Source of the DNA: Candidatus Latescibacterota bacterium
GTDB lineage: Bacteria; Latescibacterota; UBA2968; UBA8231
DNA length: 64,000 bases
Reading direction: 5' to 3'
Assembly: GCA_022820485.1 (NCBI GenBank)
Contig: JAJEFJ010000014.1
Span: 1-64,000 of the forward strand
Shown here in pieces: positions 1 through 9,757 of the stretch (positions are counted from its first letter, which is position 1; each line of letters opens with the position of its first letter). The notes under the pieces are model-generated. The model searched no databases and was not told where the DNA came from. It saw only the letters and a list, made by a program, of their open reading frames with translations. Position numbers and translations under genes: made by a program.

Positions 1-157
1 GAGCGACAACTAAGCGTGAGGGGTGTCTTACTCCCGCACGGTGCAGCGGGCACGAGGGGCCTGCTCACCCAATGACGGACGACGCGCCCCGCACGCATAC
101 CGTTCAGATTGGCCCTTCTGAACGGATTGGGCAACATACAAGTGACTAGTCTCCCAT

Positions 158-184
158 GTCATTCCTGCGCAAGCGGGAATCCAG
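158..184. repeat. Short REP-like palindrome upstream of the first operon
   Basis: An imperfect hairpin with arms ATTCCTGC and GCGGGAAT lies in the untranslated stretch before the first gene. It resembles the dispersed CATTCCCGC...GCGGGAATCC repeat seen in many bacterial genomes. A minus-strand reading frame across it is a by-product of the repeat. Apart from this hairpin I see nothing I can name in bases 1-258. Confidence 0.5.
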
Positions 185-258
185 CCTAACACACTGGCCT
201 CAAATGGGCATCGGAGCGCAGGCATGACAAAAGCTGCGTAACATTACTTACGAACTAT

Positions 259-1908
259 ATGGAGCCAAGAATCGTCCTCGCCCTAATAGCCGTCGCAGTG
301 GTCGCCTGCGGGCCAGGGGATCCGGTCGTTGCCCGAATCGGCGACGCCGAGATCTCGCTGTCGCAGGTAGAGCGGTTTGTAGAACGGCTGCCCCAAGGGC
401 TGCGCAGCCAAGATACCGGCCGCGTCGCGACCGCGGATCACGTCTGGTCGCTCATCGACCACCACCTCACCCTTGAGGAAGCCCGCCGACGAGGGCTGGC
501 TGCCGACGCCGAGATTCAGCGCGAGCTGGCCCATCAAGAACGCGGTTGGCTGGCGCGGCTGTACAGGGAACGAAGCGGGATCGCGGAAGTCGCGGTTTCC
601 GCAGATGATGTAGAGCGGACCTTTCTCCGCCTAGGATTCGATAAGGAGCGCCTCCTCACTCGGCTCATCGTCGCCGACGAAAACCTGCTAGCGGAAGCTC
701 TCGGGCGCGTTCGTTCTGGAGCGGAATTAGCTGAGGTGGCGCATTCGTACGGAGAGATGGATTCGCTCGCGCTAGGGGATGGGACCGTCGGCTGGATCGG
801 CCGCGAAGCTCTAGCCCGCTACCGCATACCAGAGGAAGTGTTCTTCTCCATCCAAGATAGGCGGCTTGCTCCTGTCGCCGACTTGGGCGGGGCGTGGCAG
901 ATCTACCAGTTTGAGAACACGCGCTCGCGGTCCTTGGCGGATGTGTGGGAGCTGGTGCACGAACGTACTCTTAGGGAACACCGGAGCCGGCAAAGCCACC
1001 AAGAGTACGAGCAACTGGCCCGCCAGCTAGAACTTCGCGTGAGGTCGCAGGGGCTGGAAGCCGCACTCGCACTCGGCGGCACTGGCGTCGCTCCCCAGCA
1101 CCTCGCGGAGCCATTGGGCACCCGGGTGCTGTGCGACTTTGACGGGGACTCGCTGACCGTGCGCGACTTTTTGACCGCGTTGCTGCGCCTTGGCTTCCGC
1201 GGTGCCTTGAGGGACAGCGGCCACGTGATGCAGTTGGCAAGCTCCGAGGTGCTGCCGGTCTATCTATTCGCTGCGGCGGCCCGTAGCCAAGCGTGGGATA
1301 AAGAACCCGAGTTCCAAGAATTTGCCGAGCAGAAGAAGCAACAGTTGATGCTAAAAGCCCTTGAGGAGCAGGCCGCGGCAGAGAGCGGTCCCATGGAGGA
1401 AAAAGACATCCGCGCATATTACGACCGCAATCAGGGGCAGTTCCGGGTGCCGGAATCCGTCGTCATCCGGCGTCTCTATGTGGATACTTGGGAACAGGCA
1501 CGGGACCTGCGCGAGGAAATCGATGCGGGAGCAGAACTCGTCCGACTCCTCAAGCGCCCGTTAGTCGCCCGCCACGTCCATCCCCAGTTGCAGGGGGTAC
1601 GGCGATTTTTCCGCATTCACGAGGCGCACTTTCCGGAGTTGGTCGCGGGGGCTTTCGGTGCCGAGACGGGCGATGTCGTAGGCCCGGTGCCGGTTGGGGA
1701 CGGCTTTGCGGTCTTTGAGGTGCTAGGGCACCTAGAGCCGGAGGTGCAGCCGTATGACGAGGCCCGCTCGGAAGCGCGCCGATTGCTACTCAAAGCGAGA
1801 ACGGACGAAGCTATGGCGGGCCTTATTCGCAAGCTCAGGGAGCAACACCGCAACCAAATAACGCTCTACGACCTTCCCGTTGGTGAGACGGAGGCGGAGG
1901 AATTGTAG
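259..1908 (+). CDS. Parvulin-type peptidyl-prolyl isomerase lipoprotein (SurA/PrsA-like)
   Basis: This is a predicted periplasmic foldase of 549 aa. The N-terminus is a lipoprotein signal with lipobox VVAC, so it should be membrane-anchored. A helical SurA_N-like region (about residues 30-120) precedes a first parvulin-like segment (about 125-225, with DGTVGWIGREAL, the usual GxLGW-type block). A second parvulin-like segment covers about 395-510 (VVIRRLYV through GDGFAVFEVL). SurA and PrsA relatives assist folding of exported and outer-membrane proteins. The gene ends three bases before a secreted surface-type protein and heads a run of seven plus-strand genes, so its clients are probably the proteins encoded downstream. 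Class confidence is good; isomerase activity is not certain because the domains are divergent. Confidence 0.82.
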   Translation: MEPRIVLALIAVAVVACGPGDPVVARIGDAEISLSQVERFVERLPQGLRSQDTGRVATADHVWSLIDHHLTLEEARRRGLAADAEIQRELAHQERGWLARLYRERSGIAEVAVSADDVERTFLRLGFDKERLLTRLIVADENLLAEALGRVRSGAELAEVAHSYGEMDSLALGDGTVGWIGREALARYRIPEEVFFSIQDRRLAPVADLGGAWQIYQFENTRSRSLADVWELVHERTLREHRSRQSHQEYEQLARQLELRVRSQGLEAALALGGTGVAPQHLAEPLGTRVLCDFDGDSLTVRDFLTALLRLGFRGALRDSGHVMQLASSEVLPVYLFAAAARSQAWDKEPEFQEFAEQKKQQLMLKALEEQAAAESGPMEEKDIRAYYDRNQGQFRVPESVVIRRLYVDTWEQARDLREEIDAGAELVRLLKRPLVARHVHPQLQGVRRFFRIHEAHFPELVAGAFGAETGDVVGPVPVGDGFAVFEVLGHLEPEVQPYDEARSEARRLLLKARTDEAMAGLIRKLREQHRNQITLYDLPVGETEAEEL

Positions 1909-1911
1909 CGG

Positions 1912-4900
1912 ATGAAGACTTCCCGTAAAGTTCTGGTCTGGTCCGTCGCGGCAGGGGCGATCTTGTGGTTTGGGAAAGAACCGGCGCAAGCCCAAACGGC
2001 AGAAGGGTTCGATCAGCGGGGCAACGAACTCGTCGTGGACCGCTTGGAGCATTGGCAGACGTGGAAAATGCCTAACCACTTGGTGCGACTGGACGACAGC
2101 GGGACGGTCCAGGTCCGGGACTTTCGCTCCGTCTATAATCTCCTAGATGATCGGTCTTTTAGGCGACAAGTGGACATCAGCTCAGACAAACCTCGGGTGA
2201 TGAATCTGGACAGTACTCGATCCGTCGATGTGAAGGGCAACTTCAAGGAGGACACCGCCGGCAATCCTGTTTTCGATCACTTCCTCCGTCCCGGTCCCAG
2301 CAGGGCCGGCTCTAACTTGGAACTAGCACCCAATCTCGTCGATGGAGATCCAACGACGTTCTGGGAGCCAGATCGCAATCGTCCCATGGAGGACTGGTGG
2401 GTGGAAATCTCGCTGGGTCGGACGGTTCCGGTGGAGCGGCTTCGTTTGCAGTACGTCGATGCGGAATTGGGCGATCCTTTCCGGCGCTTGCTCGTGTTTT
2501 TTGAGGACGCTCAGTTTCCACTGGTGGAGGAAGATGCAAATTTTCAGTTCGAGGTACTAGAACCGCTTCCGGGCATCAACGAGGAGCAACGGGAGATCGT
2601 CATCGACGCCGCGCAGACCAGCAGCCTGTTGCCCTCGGCTGGGAGCGGCTTGGTGGAAAAACGGCTGGAGCAACCTAGGGCGAGTTTGAGTTGGAACGGG
2701 AAGCTCGTCGAGACGATTCGCCTTCAGGTGACTGACACCAAAGGAGGCAGGGCCGAAGAGATCGCGGAGAGCGAGTACCTAGCGCTGCCCGTCGAGGCGC
2801 GTGGCGACATCGAATACCTCTCGAAAAGCGAGACGGGTCGGGGAGAGCCGGTGGATTCGACGACTTATTTCGAACTACCAGCGGACCGCCGCGGCGAAAA
2901 GCGGTTCTTCCGGCGCGAACTGCCTCGCCTAGCAGAAGTAGATGTGTGGGGTTGGGGCGACAATGTGGCCTTTAACATGATCGAGGGTGGGGGCAGGATC
3001 ATCCAACAGCTTCCCAGCGGGGGAGGGGAGCAGGCCTTTGACGGAGTATTGGCCAGTTTTTACCAAAACAACTACTGGCTGGAAGAGACCCCGACTGAGA
3101 ATATGATGATCGCCGACCTCGGCGGGACCGTGTGGGCCAAAGAGTTCCGGGTGCTGTCTCAGGGCTACTTCCAGTCGCCTTCGATCCGGGGCTACCTGCT
3201 CCGGGGCAGCGCGGGAGAGCGCGATTCGGAAGGGCAACTGAAATTCACGCGGATCAGCTCTCAAGAGCGGGAGATCAATTCCAGCGTGGGATTCTTCCTC
3301 GAAATGGCCGACGTACTGGAACCGGCCCGGCAGGTGCGGTTCTTCGAGTTTCGTGCCCTAGAAAACGATCCCGGCGGCACGGTCACGATCAGCCGGACTC
3401 CAGGGATTGGCGAGTTCATGGTCTTTTCAGAAGGCCCTCCTGCCGAAGTGGTCCTCACCTCCGGCCCGCTAACAGTGCCCGGGCAGTCCAATCTCGTGTC
3501 GATAAATTGGGAGGCACAGACACCTCCGGGGACCAGCGTCGAGTTGAGAACTCGGACGGGCAGCGAAGTCGAGCGCCAAATCAAGTACTACAACTCGGGC
3601 GGCGGCGAAGTCACAGCGAAAAAACACAAAACGCTCGCCTTCTTTCTCCGAGGACCGATCGACACCGTCTTCGTTCCCACGGCTGACTGGAGCGAGTGGA
3701 GCGAAGCCTATATCCGACCGGGAGCCGAAATCACTTCCCCGAGCCTGCGCCGCTTCCTTCAGATTGAGGCGCGTCTAAAGGCCGAGGCAGGAGTCGATCC
3801 GCCATCCATCAAGTCGGTGCGCGTGGAGTACACCGATCCATCGGTCGTTGGACTAGCTGGGGAAATCTGGCCGCAGGAGGTCGTCCCGGGAAGGCGCGAC
3901 ACCTTTGCGGTGTTCGTCAGCGCCGCCGTCGTGGAGCGCCCCAATCCGAGTCCCGGGTTCGACGAACTGCGACTGCGCTCGGAGCCGGCCTTAGACATGG
4001 AGTTAATCGACGCAGCCCTCGGCACGGAAGCAGAATTTGCCGCGGGAGCGCCCTACCGGTTGTACGCCAACCGCGTCGAGGAGGGGCTAGCCGCGGCCGC
4101 AGGGGACCTACTGCGCGTTCTGAGCGGTCGAGGAGATTCCCTGCGAGTTCGGTTCCCCGAGGTCTTGTATCAGGCAATGGGCGACGGAAGCAACATCTTC
4201 TACCGCCGCGTTGAGGAAGGCGAAGAGGTGCCGACGAGCGAAGGAGGAACTCTGCTGGACCAAGTAGCATACAGCAGGCTTCCCGAACAGCAACAGGGGG
4301 CGATCCGCTACTTCCAGCAGCTCGCCGGAGACGACGGAGAGAGTCTGGAGGAAGTTGATGAACAAACCTTCGCCGATCTCGCGCCGGCGGAAAGAGGGCC
4401 GGTGCGATTCTTCCGCAAGGCAACGTCGTTGACGGGAGAAACCGCTTTCGACCAGCGCGGCGACCCACTCACGGCCGAGGCGTACGAAAGCCTGCCTAGG
4501 AGTCGGCAGGGCAAAGTGGTTGGCCAGACGCGCCTAGTGCGCCTGCGGTTCGCCGCCGAGGTCTTCCTCCATGGAACCCGCTTGAAGCTAGCGGGCCGGA
4601 ACGCCACTATCGGTCTGCCGTTCCAGTTGGGCGGGGGAGGGGAGGTGACGTCCCTGACGCCGGGCAGCGGGCTGGTAGTGAGCGCACTCGGAGCGGACGA
4701 TTTGGTGCGGGATATGGAAATCCAGCCCAACCTGTTTACCCCAAACGGCGACGGAATTAACGATGTGGCAACCATTGGCTTTTCGCTGTTCCGCGTGTTC
4801 GAACCCCGCCCGGTGACCGTCCGCATAGCCACGCTCGCCGGCCGGGAAGTGAAGCGCTTTGAGCAGAATCTGCTCGGTGGACGCCGCTTGGTGCAATGGG

Positions 4901-5025
4901 ATGGGCGAGATGCCGGAGGGACTCTCGTGCCTCCGGGTCTGTACATTGTCCAGGTGCATGGACGAGCCGATCAGCAGGGACTTGCCAGCACCCGGCGCAG
5001 CCGCGTCGTCGGCGTCGCCTACTGA
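1912..5025 (+). CDS. Large secreted discoidin-like protein with TPNGDG C-terminal domain (paralogue A)
   Basis: A 1037-aa exported protein with a Sec signal ending near AQAQT. Residues about 128-217 resemble a discoidin/F5-8C galactose-binding fold (VDGDPTTFWEPD, DWWVEISLG). A beta-rich middle follows with RTRTGSEVE, WSEWSEAY and SPSLRRFLQIE blocks shared with three other proteins of this window. Residues about 940-1037 form a CHU_C/FlgD-Ig-type domain starting TPNGDGIND and ending GVAY. Unlike its paralogues it carries extra tandem inserts with the pattern Y-x2-LP-x3-RG-x3-FF near residues 284-335 and 764-870. No enzyme motif is visible. Family knowledge suggests carbohydrate or surface binding, with a C-terminal domain used for export or anchoring; that is inference. 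Confidence 0.75.
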   Translation: MKTSRKVLVWSVAAGAILWFGKEPAQAQTAEGFDQRGNELVVDRLEHWQTWKMPNHLVRLDDSGTVQVRDFRSVYNLLDDRSFRRQVDISSDKPRVMNLDSTRSVDVKGNFKEDTAGNPVFDHFLRPGPSRAGSNLELAPNLVDGDPTTFWEPDRNRPMEDWWVEISLGRTVPVERLRLQYVDAELGDPFRRLLVFFEDAQFPLVEEDANFQFEVLEPLPGINEEQREIVIDAAQTSSLLPSAGSGLVEKRLEQPRASLSWNGKLVETIRLQVTDTKGGRAEEIAESEYLALPVEARGDIEYLSKSETGRGEPVDSTTYFELPADRRGEKRFFRRELPRLAEVDVWGWGDNVAFNMIEGGGRIIQQLPSGGGEQAFDGVLASFYQNNYWLEETPTENMMIADLGGTVWAKEFRVLSQGYFQSPSIRGYLLRGSAGERDSEGQLKFTRISSQEREINSSVGFFLEMADVLEPARQVRFFEFRALENDPGGTVTISRTPGIGEFMVFSEGPPAEVVLTSGPLTVPGQSNLVSINWEAQTPPGTSVELRTRTGSEVERQIKYYNSGGGEVTAKKHKTLAFFLRGPIDTVFVPTADWSEWSEAYIRPGAEITSPSLRRFLQIEARLKAEAGVDPPSIKSVRVEYTDPSVVGLAGEIWPQEVVPGRRDTFAVFVSAAVVERPNPSPGFDELRLRSEPALDMELIDAALGTEAEFAAGAPYRLYANRVEEGLAAAAGDLLRVLSGRGDSLRVRFPEVLYQAMGDGSNIFYRRVEEGEEVPTSEGGTLLDQVAYSRLPEQQQGAIRYFQQLAGDDGESLEEVDEQTFADLAPAERGPVRFFRKATSLTGETAFDQRGDPLTAEAYESLPRSRQGKVVGQTRLVRLRFAAEVFLHGTRLKLAGRNATIGLPFQLGGGGEVTSLTPGSGLVVSALGADDLVRDMEIQPNLFTPNGDGINDVATIGFSLFRVFEPRPVTVRIATLAGREVKRFEQNLLGGRRLVQWDGRDAGGTLVPPGLYIVQVHGRADQQGLASTRRSRVVGVAY

Positions 5026-5078
5026 ACTCGAGCTTCAATGGCACTTGACGCTAGCAGGCAACGCAAGGGAGGGTACTC

Positions 5079-7745
5079 GTGAGAAGCGGATATCTAGCCG
5101 CTTGGGCCGTATTGAGCGCACTTGTTTTCCAGATTGGCAGCAGCGCCGCCCGGGACGACTACGGTGCGCGCATTGGGGAGTCGCTAGGAGCGCCTTTACC
5201 GGGGCGGACCCAGGGGCCGATCGTCTTAGTCAACGCCGTAGATCCCGCCCTCCGGCGCTGGTATGTCAACCAAGAGTTGTTCCGCGAGTACCAATGGCAG
5301 CAGTGGGAATATACCAACTACGCCAGATCCTTGTACCAGCGCTACGTAGATATCCGCCTCGAAGGAGACTCCTTTTACGACATCTACGGGAACTTCGTGA
5401 CTCGTGGCTTTCTCATATACAACAATGCCCAAGACCGCCCGGCCCAGTTCGGCAATACGCTGTTTAAGTCGAATCGCTTTGATCAGTGGTTCTCAAACGT
5501 CGTCATCGCCCAAGACAAGAAGGGACAGTACGGTTATGCGCTGACAGTGAGCAGCGAGCTGAACACGACTCTCACACCGCTGACTTTTCGCAAGCCGACC
5601 TTCGACGGGGTGCAGTTCGACATTGCCACGGATCGAGTCGAGGGCACGGTATTGTACTCGCGCATTAGCAACCCCGGTGGCGAATCAACCGCCGACCTAG
5701 AACTGCAACGCACCAACAACACCATCTTGGTCGGCGGACGCCTACAGGGCCAACTGACGGACTTCGCCATACTGGGGCTGACCATGATCAACGCCCACCA
5801 GTCGAACACCTTGAGCGACGAGTTGGCGGGCAATCCATTCAAGGGCGGGCTGACGATTGATCAGAATCAGACGATCAACTTTGTCGAGGTGGTGCTGCGC
5901 GACGATTCCCCAGGGGATTGGATGGGCGGAGCCGCGTTCTTTGAATCTGGCTCTGACGTGGTCATCACCTATACAGACGGAACCGTAGATCGGGGGACGG
6001 ATATCGGCTTTGGCCCGGCGATCTCTGGAGGATTTCAGCGCGCTGGGTTCTTGGCCGCGGATGGGACGGAGGAGATCCGACTGAAATACGATTTCGACAA
6101 TCCCCGTTTTACCGCGAACGCGAGCGCCCCCAAGGACTCGATCATGCAGGTGGAATTCGAGTTGGTGGTGGGCAATGACTACCAGATTTGGGCTACTTCA
6201 AACAGACAGATCAATCGGCAAGGCCAGACCGTGCTGCTGCTGATAGAACGAGCCGCCGGGAACGTACAGGACGTGTCAAATATCCGCACTGTGGGATTTG
6301 AATACGGCCTACCTACGGCCACCCATATCATGGGAGCAACCTTCGAGTTGCTCGATGTGCACGGCTTCAACTTCTACGGCGAGGCCGACCTCAACTGGAA
6401 CTACCGGAAATTCCCCAATCAGAACCTAGCGAGGCACAGCACGAGTTCGGGGACTGCTGGAGAGCCGTACCGACCCGCTTGGTTCATCAACGCCTGGAAG
6501 CGGGCCGGGCCTGTCTCCTTATTCGCGGAGGCCTTCGGCATGGACCCGCATTACAACACTACTACATTCGTGACCGCCGGCAATGGCCAAATTGACTACG
6601 AGAGCCCGCGCCGTGGGCTAGTGGAATTCGTCGATGACAACGACGACCACGACCGCTACCCCGACAACGTCCGCTTCGACTTCCTGCCCGGCGACGACCG
6701 CGTCTTTCCCGGCTGGGACCAGAACAACGACTTCATCCCCGATTTCAACCAGAATGACAACGCGGTCCGCGCCAACCGCCGGCCCGATTACGACGAGCCG
6801 TTCCTGCGCTTTGACGTCGATAGGCCGGAATTCCTGTTCGGTGTTGACATGAACAACAATTTCTGGGTGGACCAGTTCGAAAACGACGATCAGCCGGACT
6901 ATCCGTACCGCAAGGACCACAGAGGGTTCAACGTATATGCCGCGTATGATTTGACGCCCGAAGTGCAGGTGGCAGGGGGTGCGATGCGCGAGCACCAGAT
7001 ATCGTCGGACCAGAAGAATGAGCAATACTACGCACTCGTGAAAATGGACGGAAGCTGGGCGCGCTGGGGTGATTTTAAACTGTTCGAGATGTCGAAGCGG
7101 GTCGAGGACGACATACCCGATCGCCTGCTTCAATGGCTGCCCAGCCAGTCCATCGACGGGGGCACCTTGACGCAGGTAGAAGATCCCATGCTTGCGCGCG
7201 ACACCTGGGTGAATCACCTCTTCGTCGGGCACAAGGTAAATATCGGCCGGACGAAAGTCGAGACGCGGATGAACTACACGCTGTTTCACCAGCTCATGGA
7301 CGAGCACACGCGCACAGAACTCGACCTGCGCAAAAGCGACTTTTTCTTTGGGGCGATCAACAAAGTCAAGCACCGCCGTCAAATAGGCGTTTTGGCTATC
7401 GAGCCACGCTGGAAGAGCGAGTTCCTCAAACAGACGCGCGGCTTGTTTGGCGAAGAGAAGCGCGAACAGCTAAGAGAGTTGTTCAGCGTCATTGTGGAAA
7501 TGGACTTCCTGACCGACAGTACACTGCAGGGAGGCCTAGAGTACCTCTGGAACGAGGATTTCGCGGACGATGCCAACGACTTCAGGTCTGTGTCGCTGGG
7601 GCTACAGTTGACCAACCGCTCCACGTACCTCGGGTATAAAATCGTGGCCTTGGCCGGGACGCGGTTGCGGACTAGGGATTTCGAATTCTCAGACGCGGTC
7701 ACGACCAATACGACTTTCGTAAGCGTGTTCGCAGGTCTTCACTAG
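5079..7745 (+). CDS. Very large exported protein, probable outer-membrane component (paralogue 1)
   Basis: I do not recognise a named family for this 888-aa protein. It starts at GTG, six bases after a strong GGAGGG ribosome-binding site, with a Sec signal ending near SSAARDD. It is rich in aromatic, Asn and Asp residues and in alternating beta-strand patterns. Residues about 519-615 contain DNDDHDRYPD, DQNNDFIPDFNQNDN and DMNNNFWVDQFENDD, which resemble thrombospondin type 3 or other calcium-binding loops. The end, FVSVFAGLH, terminates in an amphipathic strand as outer-membrane barrels often do. It is clearly paralogous to the 908-aa protein at 14100-16826 (shared WYV-QELF-EY, FGN-LFK-NRF, TLTPL). 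Each follows a discoidin-like gene, implying they work in pairs. Confidence 0.7.
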   Translation: MRSGYLAAWAVLSALVFQIGSSAARDDYGARIGESLGAPLPGRTQGPIVLVNAVDPALRRWYVNQELFREYQWQQWEYTNYARSLYQRYVDIRLEGDSFYDIYGNFVTRGFLIYNNAQDRPAQFGNTLFKSNRFDQWFSNVVIAQDKKGQYGYALTVSSELNTTLTPLTFRKPTFDGVQFDIATDRVEGTVLYSRISNPGGESTADLELQRTNNTILVGGRLQGQLTDFAILGLTMINAHQSNTLSDELAGNPFKGGLTIDQNQTINFVEVVLRDDSPGDWMGGAAFFESGSDVVITYTDGTVDRGTDIGFGPAISGGFQRAGFLAADGTEEIRLKYDFDNPRFTANASAPKDSIMQVEFELVVGNDYQIWATSNRQINRQGQTVLLLIERAAGNVQDVSNIRTVGFEYGLPTATHIMGATFELLDVHGFNFYGEADLNWNYRKFPNQNLARHSTSSGTAGEPYRPAWFINAWKRAGPVSLFAEAFGMDPHYNTTTFVTAGNGQIDYESPRRGLVEFVDDNDDHDRYPDNVRFDFLPGDDRVFPGWDQNNDFIPDFNQNDNAVRANRRPDYDEPFLRFDVDRPEFLFGVDMNNNFWVDQFENDDQPDYPYRKDHRGFNVYAAYDLTPEVQVAGGAMREHQISSDQKNEQYYALVKMDGSWARWGDFKLFEMSKRVEDDIPDRLLQWLPSQSIDGGTLTQVEDPMLARDTWVNHLFVGHKVNIGRTKVETRMNYTLFHQLMDEHTRTELDLRKSDFFFGAINKVKHRRQIGVLAIEPRWKSEFLKQTRGLFGEEKREQLRELFSVIVEMDFLTDSTLQGGLEYLWNEDFADDANDFRSVSLGLQLTNRSTYLGYKIVALAGTRLRTRDFEFSDAVTTNTTFVSVFAGLH

Positions 7746-7798
7746 ATGGGCATTGGAAAGCGAAAGAATGCGTTTGGGTCGTGTAAGAAGGATTGGCG

Positions 7799-9757
7799 AT
7801 GAAGGGAGCGAATGCTTGGGAGTGGGGAGGGCTGTTGGCGGCCGGTATTGCCGTGCGGCTCGCGCACATGCGGCAGTGGGAGCAGAGCGCTTTGGGGGAA
7901 GTGGTAGTAGGGGATGCGGCGCACTATGTGGGAGGGGTGGGAGATGGGGGATGGCACTCGTCACTTTATGCGGCTTTGTGCGCAGCCGCGATGCAGGAGG
8001 AAGCGGGCCTGTGGGTACTGCGCGTGATTCAGGTCGGGATAGGAGGACTCGCCTGCGTGCTAGTGTGGTCAATCGGCAGACAGCTATTCTCGCCAGCGGT
8101 GGGCCGAGGGGCGGGTATTGCGGCCGTGCTGTACGGTCCAGCGATCTACTACGGGGGCGAGATAACGCCGACCGTGTTGGCCGCTTTCTCGGGCCTGTTG
8201 CTCCTGTGGGGGTTGGTGGGATCGGCTGGTATGGGGTCGTTGAGGGCCGGGGTTATGGGAGTGCTGGGCGGCGTGACTTCACTGGTCGATTTCCGGGCGC
8301 TATTCGCCGTCGTCGCAGCTTTGGTATGGGTGGCGCAAGGTGGGGGGCGGAGAGCGGGGTGGTGGTTTTTCGCAGGAGCAGCTTTGGTATTGGCTCCGGG
8401 AGGGATGGTATGGGGCTGGGAGGGGCTAGTACCCTCGGTCAGTGGTTTAGGACTGAAGGAAATGGCAATGCGGGCGTATTTGTTTTGGCATGGTGCCGAG
8501 GTCTTGGGCGATATAGACCCCTATCGCGCCGCTACGCCTTCGTGGATGCTGGCTCCCCTCATGTGGCGAGTCTTGTTGGGATTTCCCTTTGGGCTGGTAG
8601 GGCCTCTGGCGCTAGTGGGATTTCTCGTCGCAGTCCGCGGGGGGGAGATGGATCGATATCGCGCACTGCCCCTGCTGTTTGCCGGTGCTTGGATGCTGGG
8701 ATCGCTCTTGGAGGAGGCGTCCGGTCGCTCGCGGCTGAGTGCGGCCTTGTTCTTGCTTCCGGGGGCGCTGGCGGCGATTCCCCTGTTGCTGGAAAAAAGA
8801 CAGCGCGTTTGGGGCATCGCTTTGGCTCTGGTCCTATTGGCGGCCAATCTCCCTATTGCAGCCGCAGCCGGGGCTCAGAGTTCGCACGACACTTGGGCGG
8901 GGTACGCCTACCGAGCGTTGGACATGAAAGCCAATTCCATTGCCGCATACGAGCGAGCCATCGAAGCCGAAGATGCTGGAATTCGACCGTACGCGGAACT
9001 GGCGGAAATCTACTTCGACACCGGCGCGTACGAACACGCCGCGGAAATCTACCACTCGCTGGTGCAGCGGCATGCAGTCGGCAGAGATATCTGGGTCGCG
9101 CTGGCGGAGTCTTACTTGAGGGCCGGTCGGGCGGAGAATGCAGCGGCGATCTACGCCGATCTGGTGGCGAAAGAGAACGCGCCTTTTCTCGCGGGTAGAT
9201 TGGGCGACGCCCGTGCGGCCCAGGGAGCTCCCGCGGACGCCATTGCAGCCTACCAAACGGTCGTGGCGGTCTGGCCCGACAGCCATCGGGTGCGCTTCCA
9301 GTTGGCCCGCACTTGGGAGCAGCAGGCCGCGCTGGACTCCGCAGCAGTCCACTATGGAATCATAGTCGGGCTAGCGGAGTGGGAGGGCCTTGTGGGATGG
9401 CGTCTGGCGCAAGTATTGGGCCGCATGGGAAAAGATAACTTGGGGCGAATCGAGAGGCTGTTGCGCGACGTACTGGCAGATCACCCCGATTCGGCCCCAG
9501 CTCTATTGTGTATGGCAGGTCTGTTGCACAGAACTGGCAGCAACGAAGAAGCCCTAATGCACTTGCAAAAGGTAGCGGCAATGCATCCAGACGAGTACCG
9601 AGCCTACGGTTTGATGGAAAGCGTTTACCGAGCCATGGGGAGACCCGAAGATGCGGCCCAAGCCGCCGAGCTATACCAAGAGAAGCGGTTGCGACAGCGG
9701 GCCGACCGCCGGGTCTTGGGAAATCTGGAAGCACTGCTCCAAGGGAGCACCCCGTAG
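7799..9757 (+). CDS. Membrane glycosyltransferase-like protein (GT39/PMT type) fused to TPR repeats
   Basis: The protein has 652 aa. The first ~355 residues are strongly hydrophobic with about ten membrane spans. An early loop carries GDAAHY at about residue 40, in the place of the Asp-containing first-loop motif of GT39/ArnT/PMT dolichol- or undecaprenyl-sugar-dependent transferases. Residues from about 360 to the end are at least six tetratricopeptide repeats (AYERAIEAED, ALAESYLRAGR, AAIYADLVAKE). This layout recalls TMTC-type O-mannosyltransferases. ATG at 7799 is preferred over the in-frame TTG at 7793 because AAGAAGGA lies seven bases upstream. It sits between surface-protein genes, so glycosylating them is a reasonable inference, not shown. 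A Gly/Arg-rich overlapping frame is a shadow. Confidence 0.65.
   Translation: MKGANAWEWGGLLAAGIAVRLAHMRQWEQSALGEVVVGDAAHYVGGVGDGGWHSSLYAALCAAAMQEEAGLWVLRVIQVGIGGLACVLVWSIGRQLFSPAVGRGAGIAAVLYGPAIYYGGEITPTVLAAFSGLLLLWGLVGSAGMGSLRAGVMGVLGGVTSLVDFRALFAVVAALVWVAQGGGRRAGWWFFAGAALVLAPGGMVWGWEGLVPSVSGLGLKEMAMRAYLFWHGAEVLGDIDPYRAATPSWMLAPLMWRVLLGFPFGLVGPLALVGFLVAVRGGEMDRYRALPLLFAGAWMLGSLLEEASGRSRLSAALFLLPGALAAIPLLLEKRQRVWGIALALVLLAANLPIAAAAGAQSSHDTWAGYAYRALDMKANSIAAYERAIEAEDAGIRPYAELAEIYFDTGAYEHAAEIYHSLVQRHAVGRDIWVALAESYLRAGRAENAAAIYADLVAKENAPFLAGRLGDARAAQGAPADAIAAYQTVVAVWPDSHRVRFQLARTWEQQAALDSAAVHYGIIVGLAEWEGLVGWRLAQVLGRMGKDNLGRIERLLRDVLADHPDSAPALLCMAGLLHRTGSNEEALMHLQKVAAMHPDEYRAYGLMESVYRAMGRPEDAAQAAELYQEKRLRQRADRRVLGNLEALLQGSTP

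Noticed and set aside
28-225. 65-aa minus-strand frame at the left edge
   Set aside because: Its WIPACAGMT-like peptide is the usual by-product of the GCGGGAATCCA repeat and no ribosome-binding site is present.
6618-7382. Val-rich minus-strand frame of 254 aa
   Set aside because: It is antisense to the Asp/Asn-rich stretch of the 888-aa protein (GAC/AAC read backwards gives GTC/GTT), a composition artefact.
7753-9198. Long plus-strand frame, Gly/Arg-rich, 481 aa
   Set aside because: It overlaps the membrane/TPR gene in another frame, has low-complexity basic composition and no domain, while the other frame shows clear membrane spans and TPRs.
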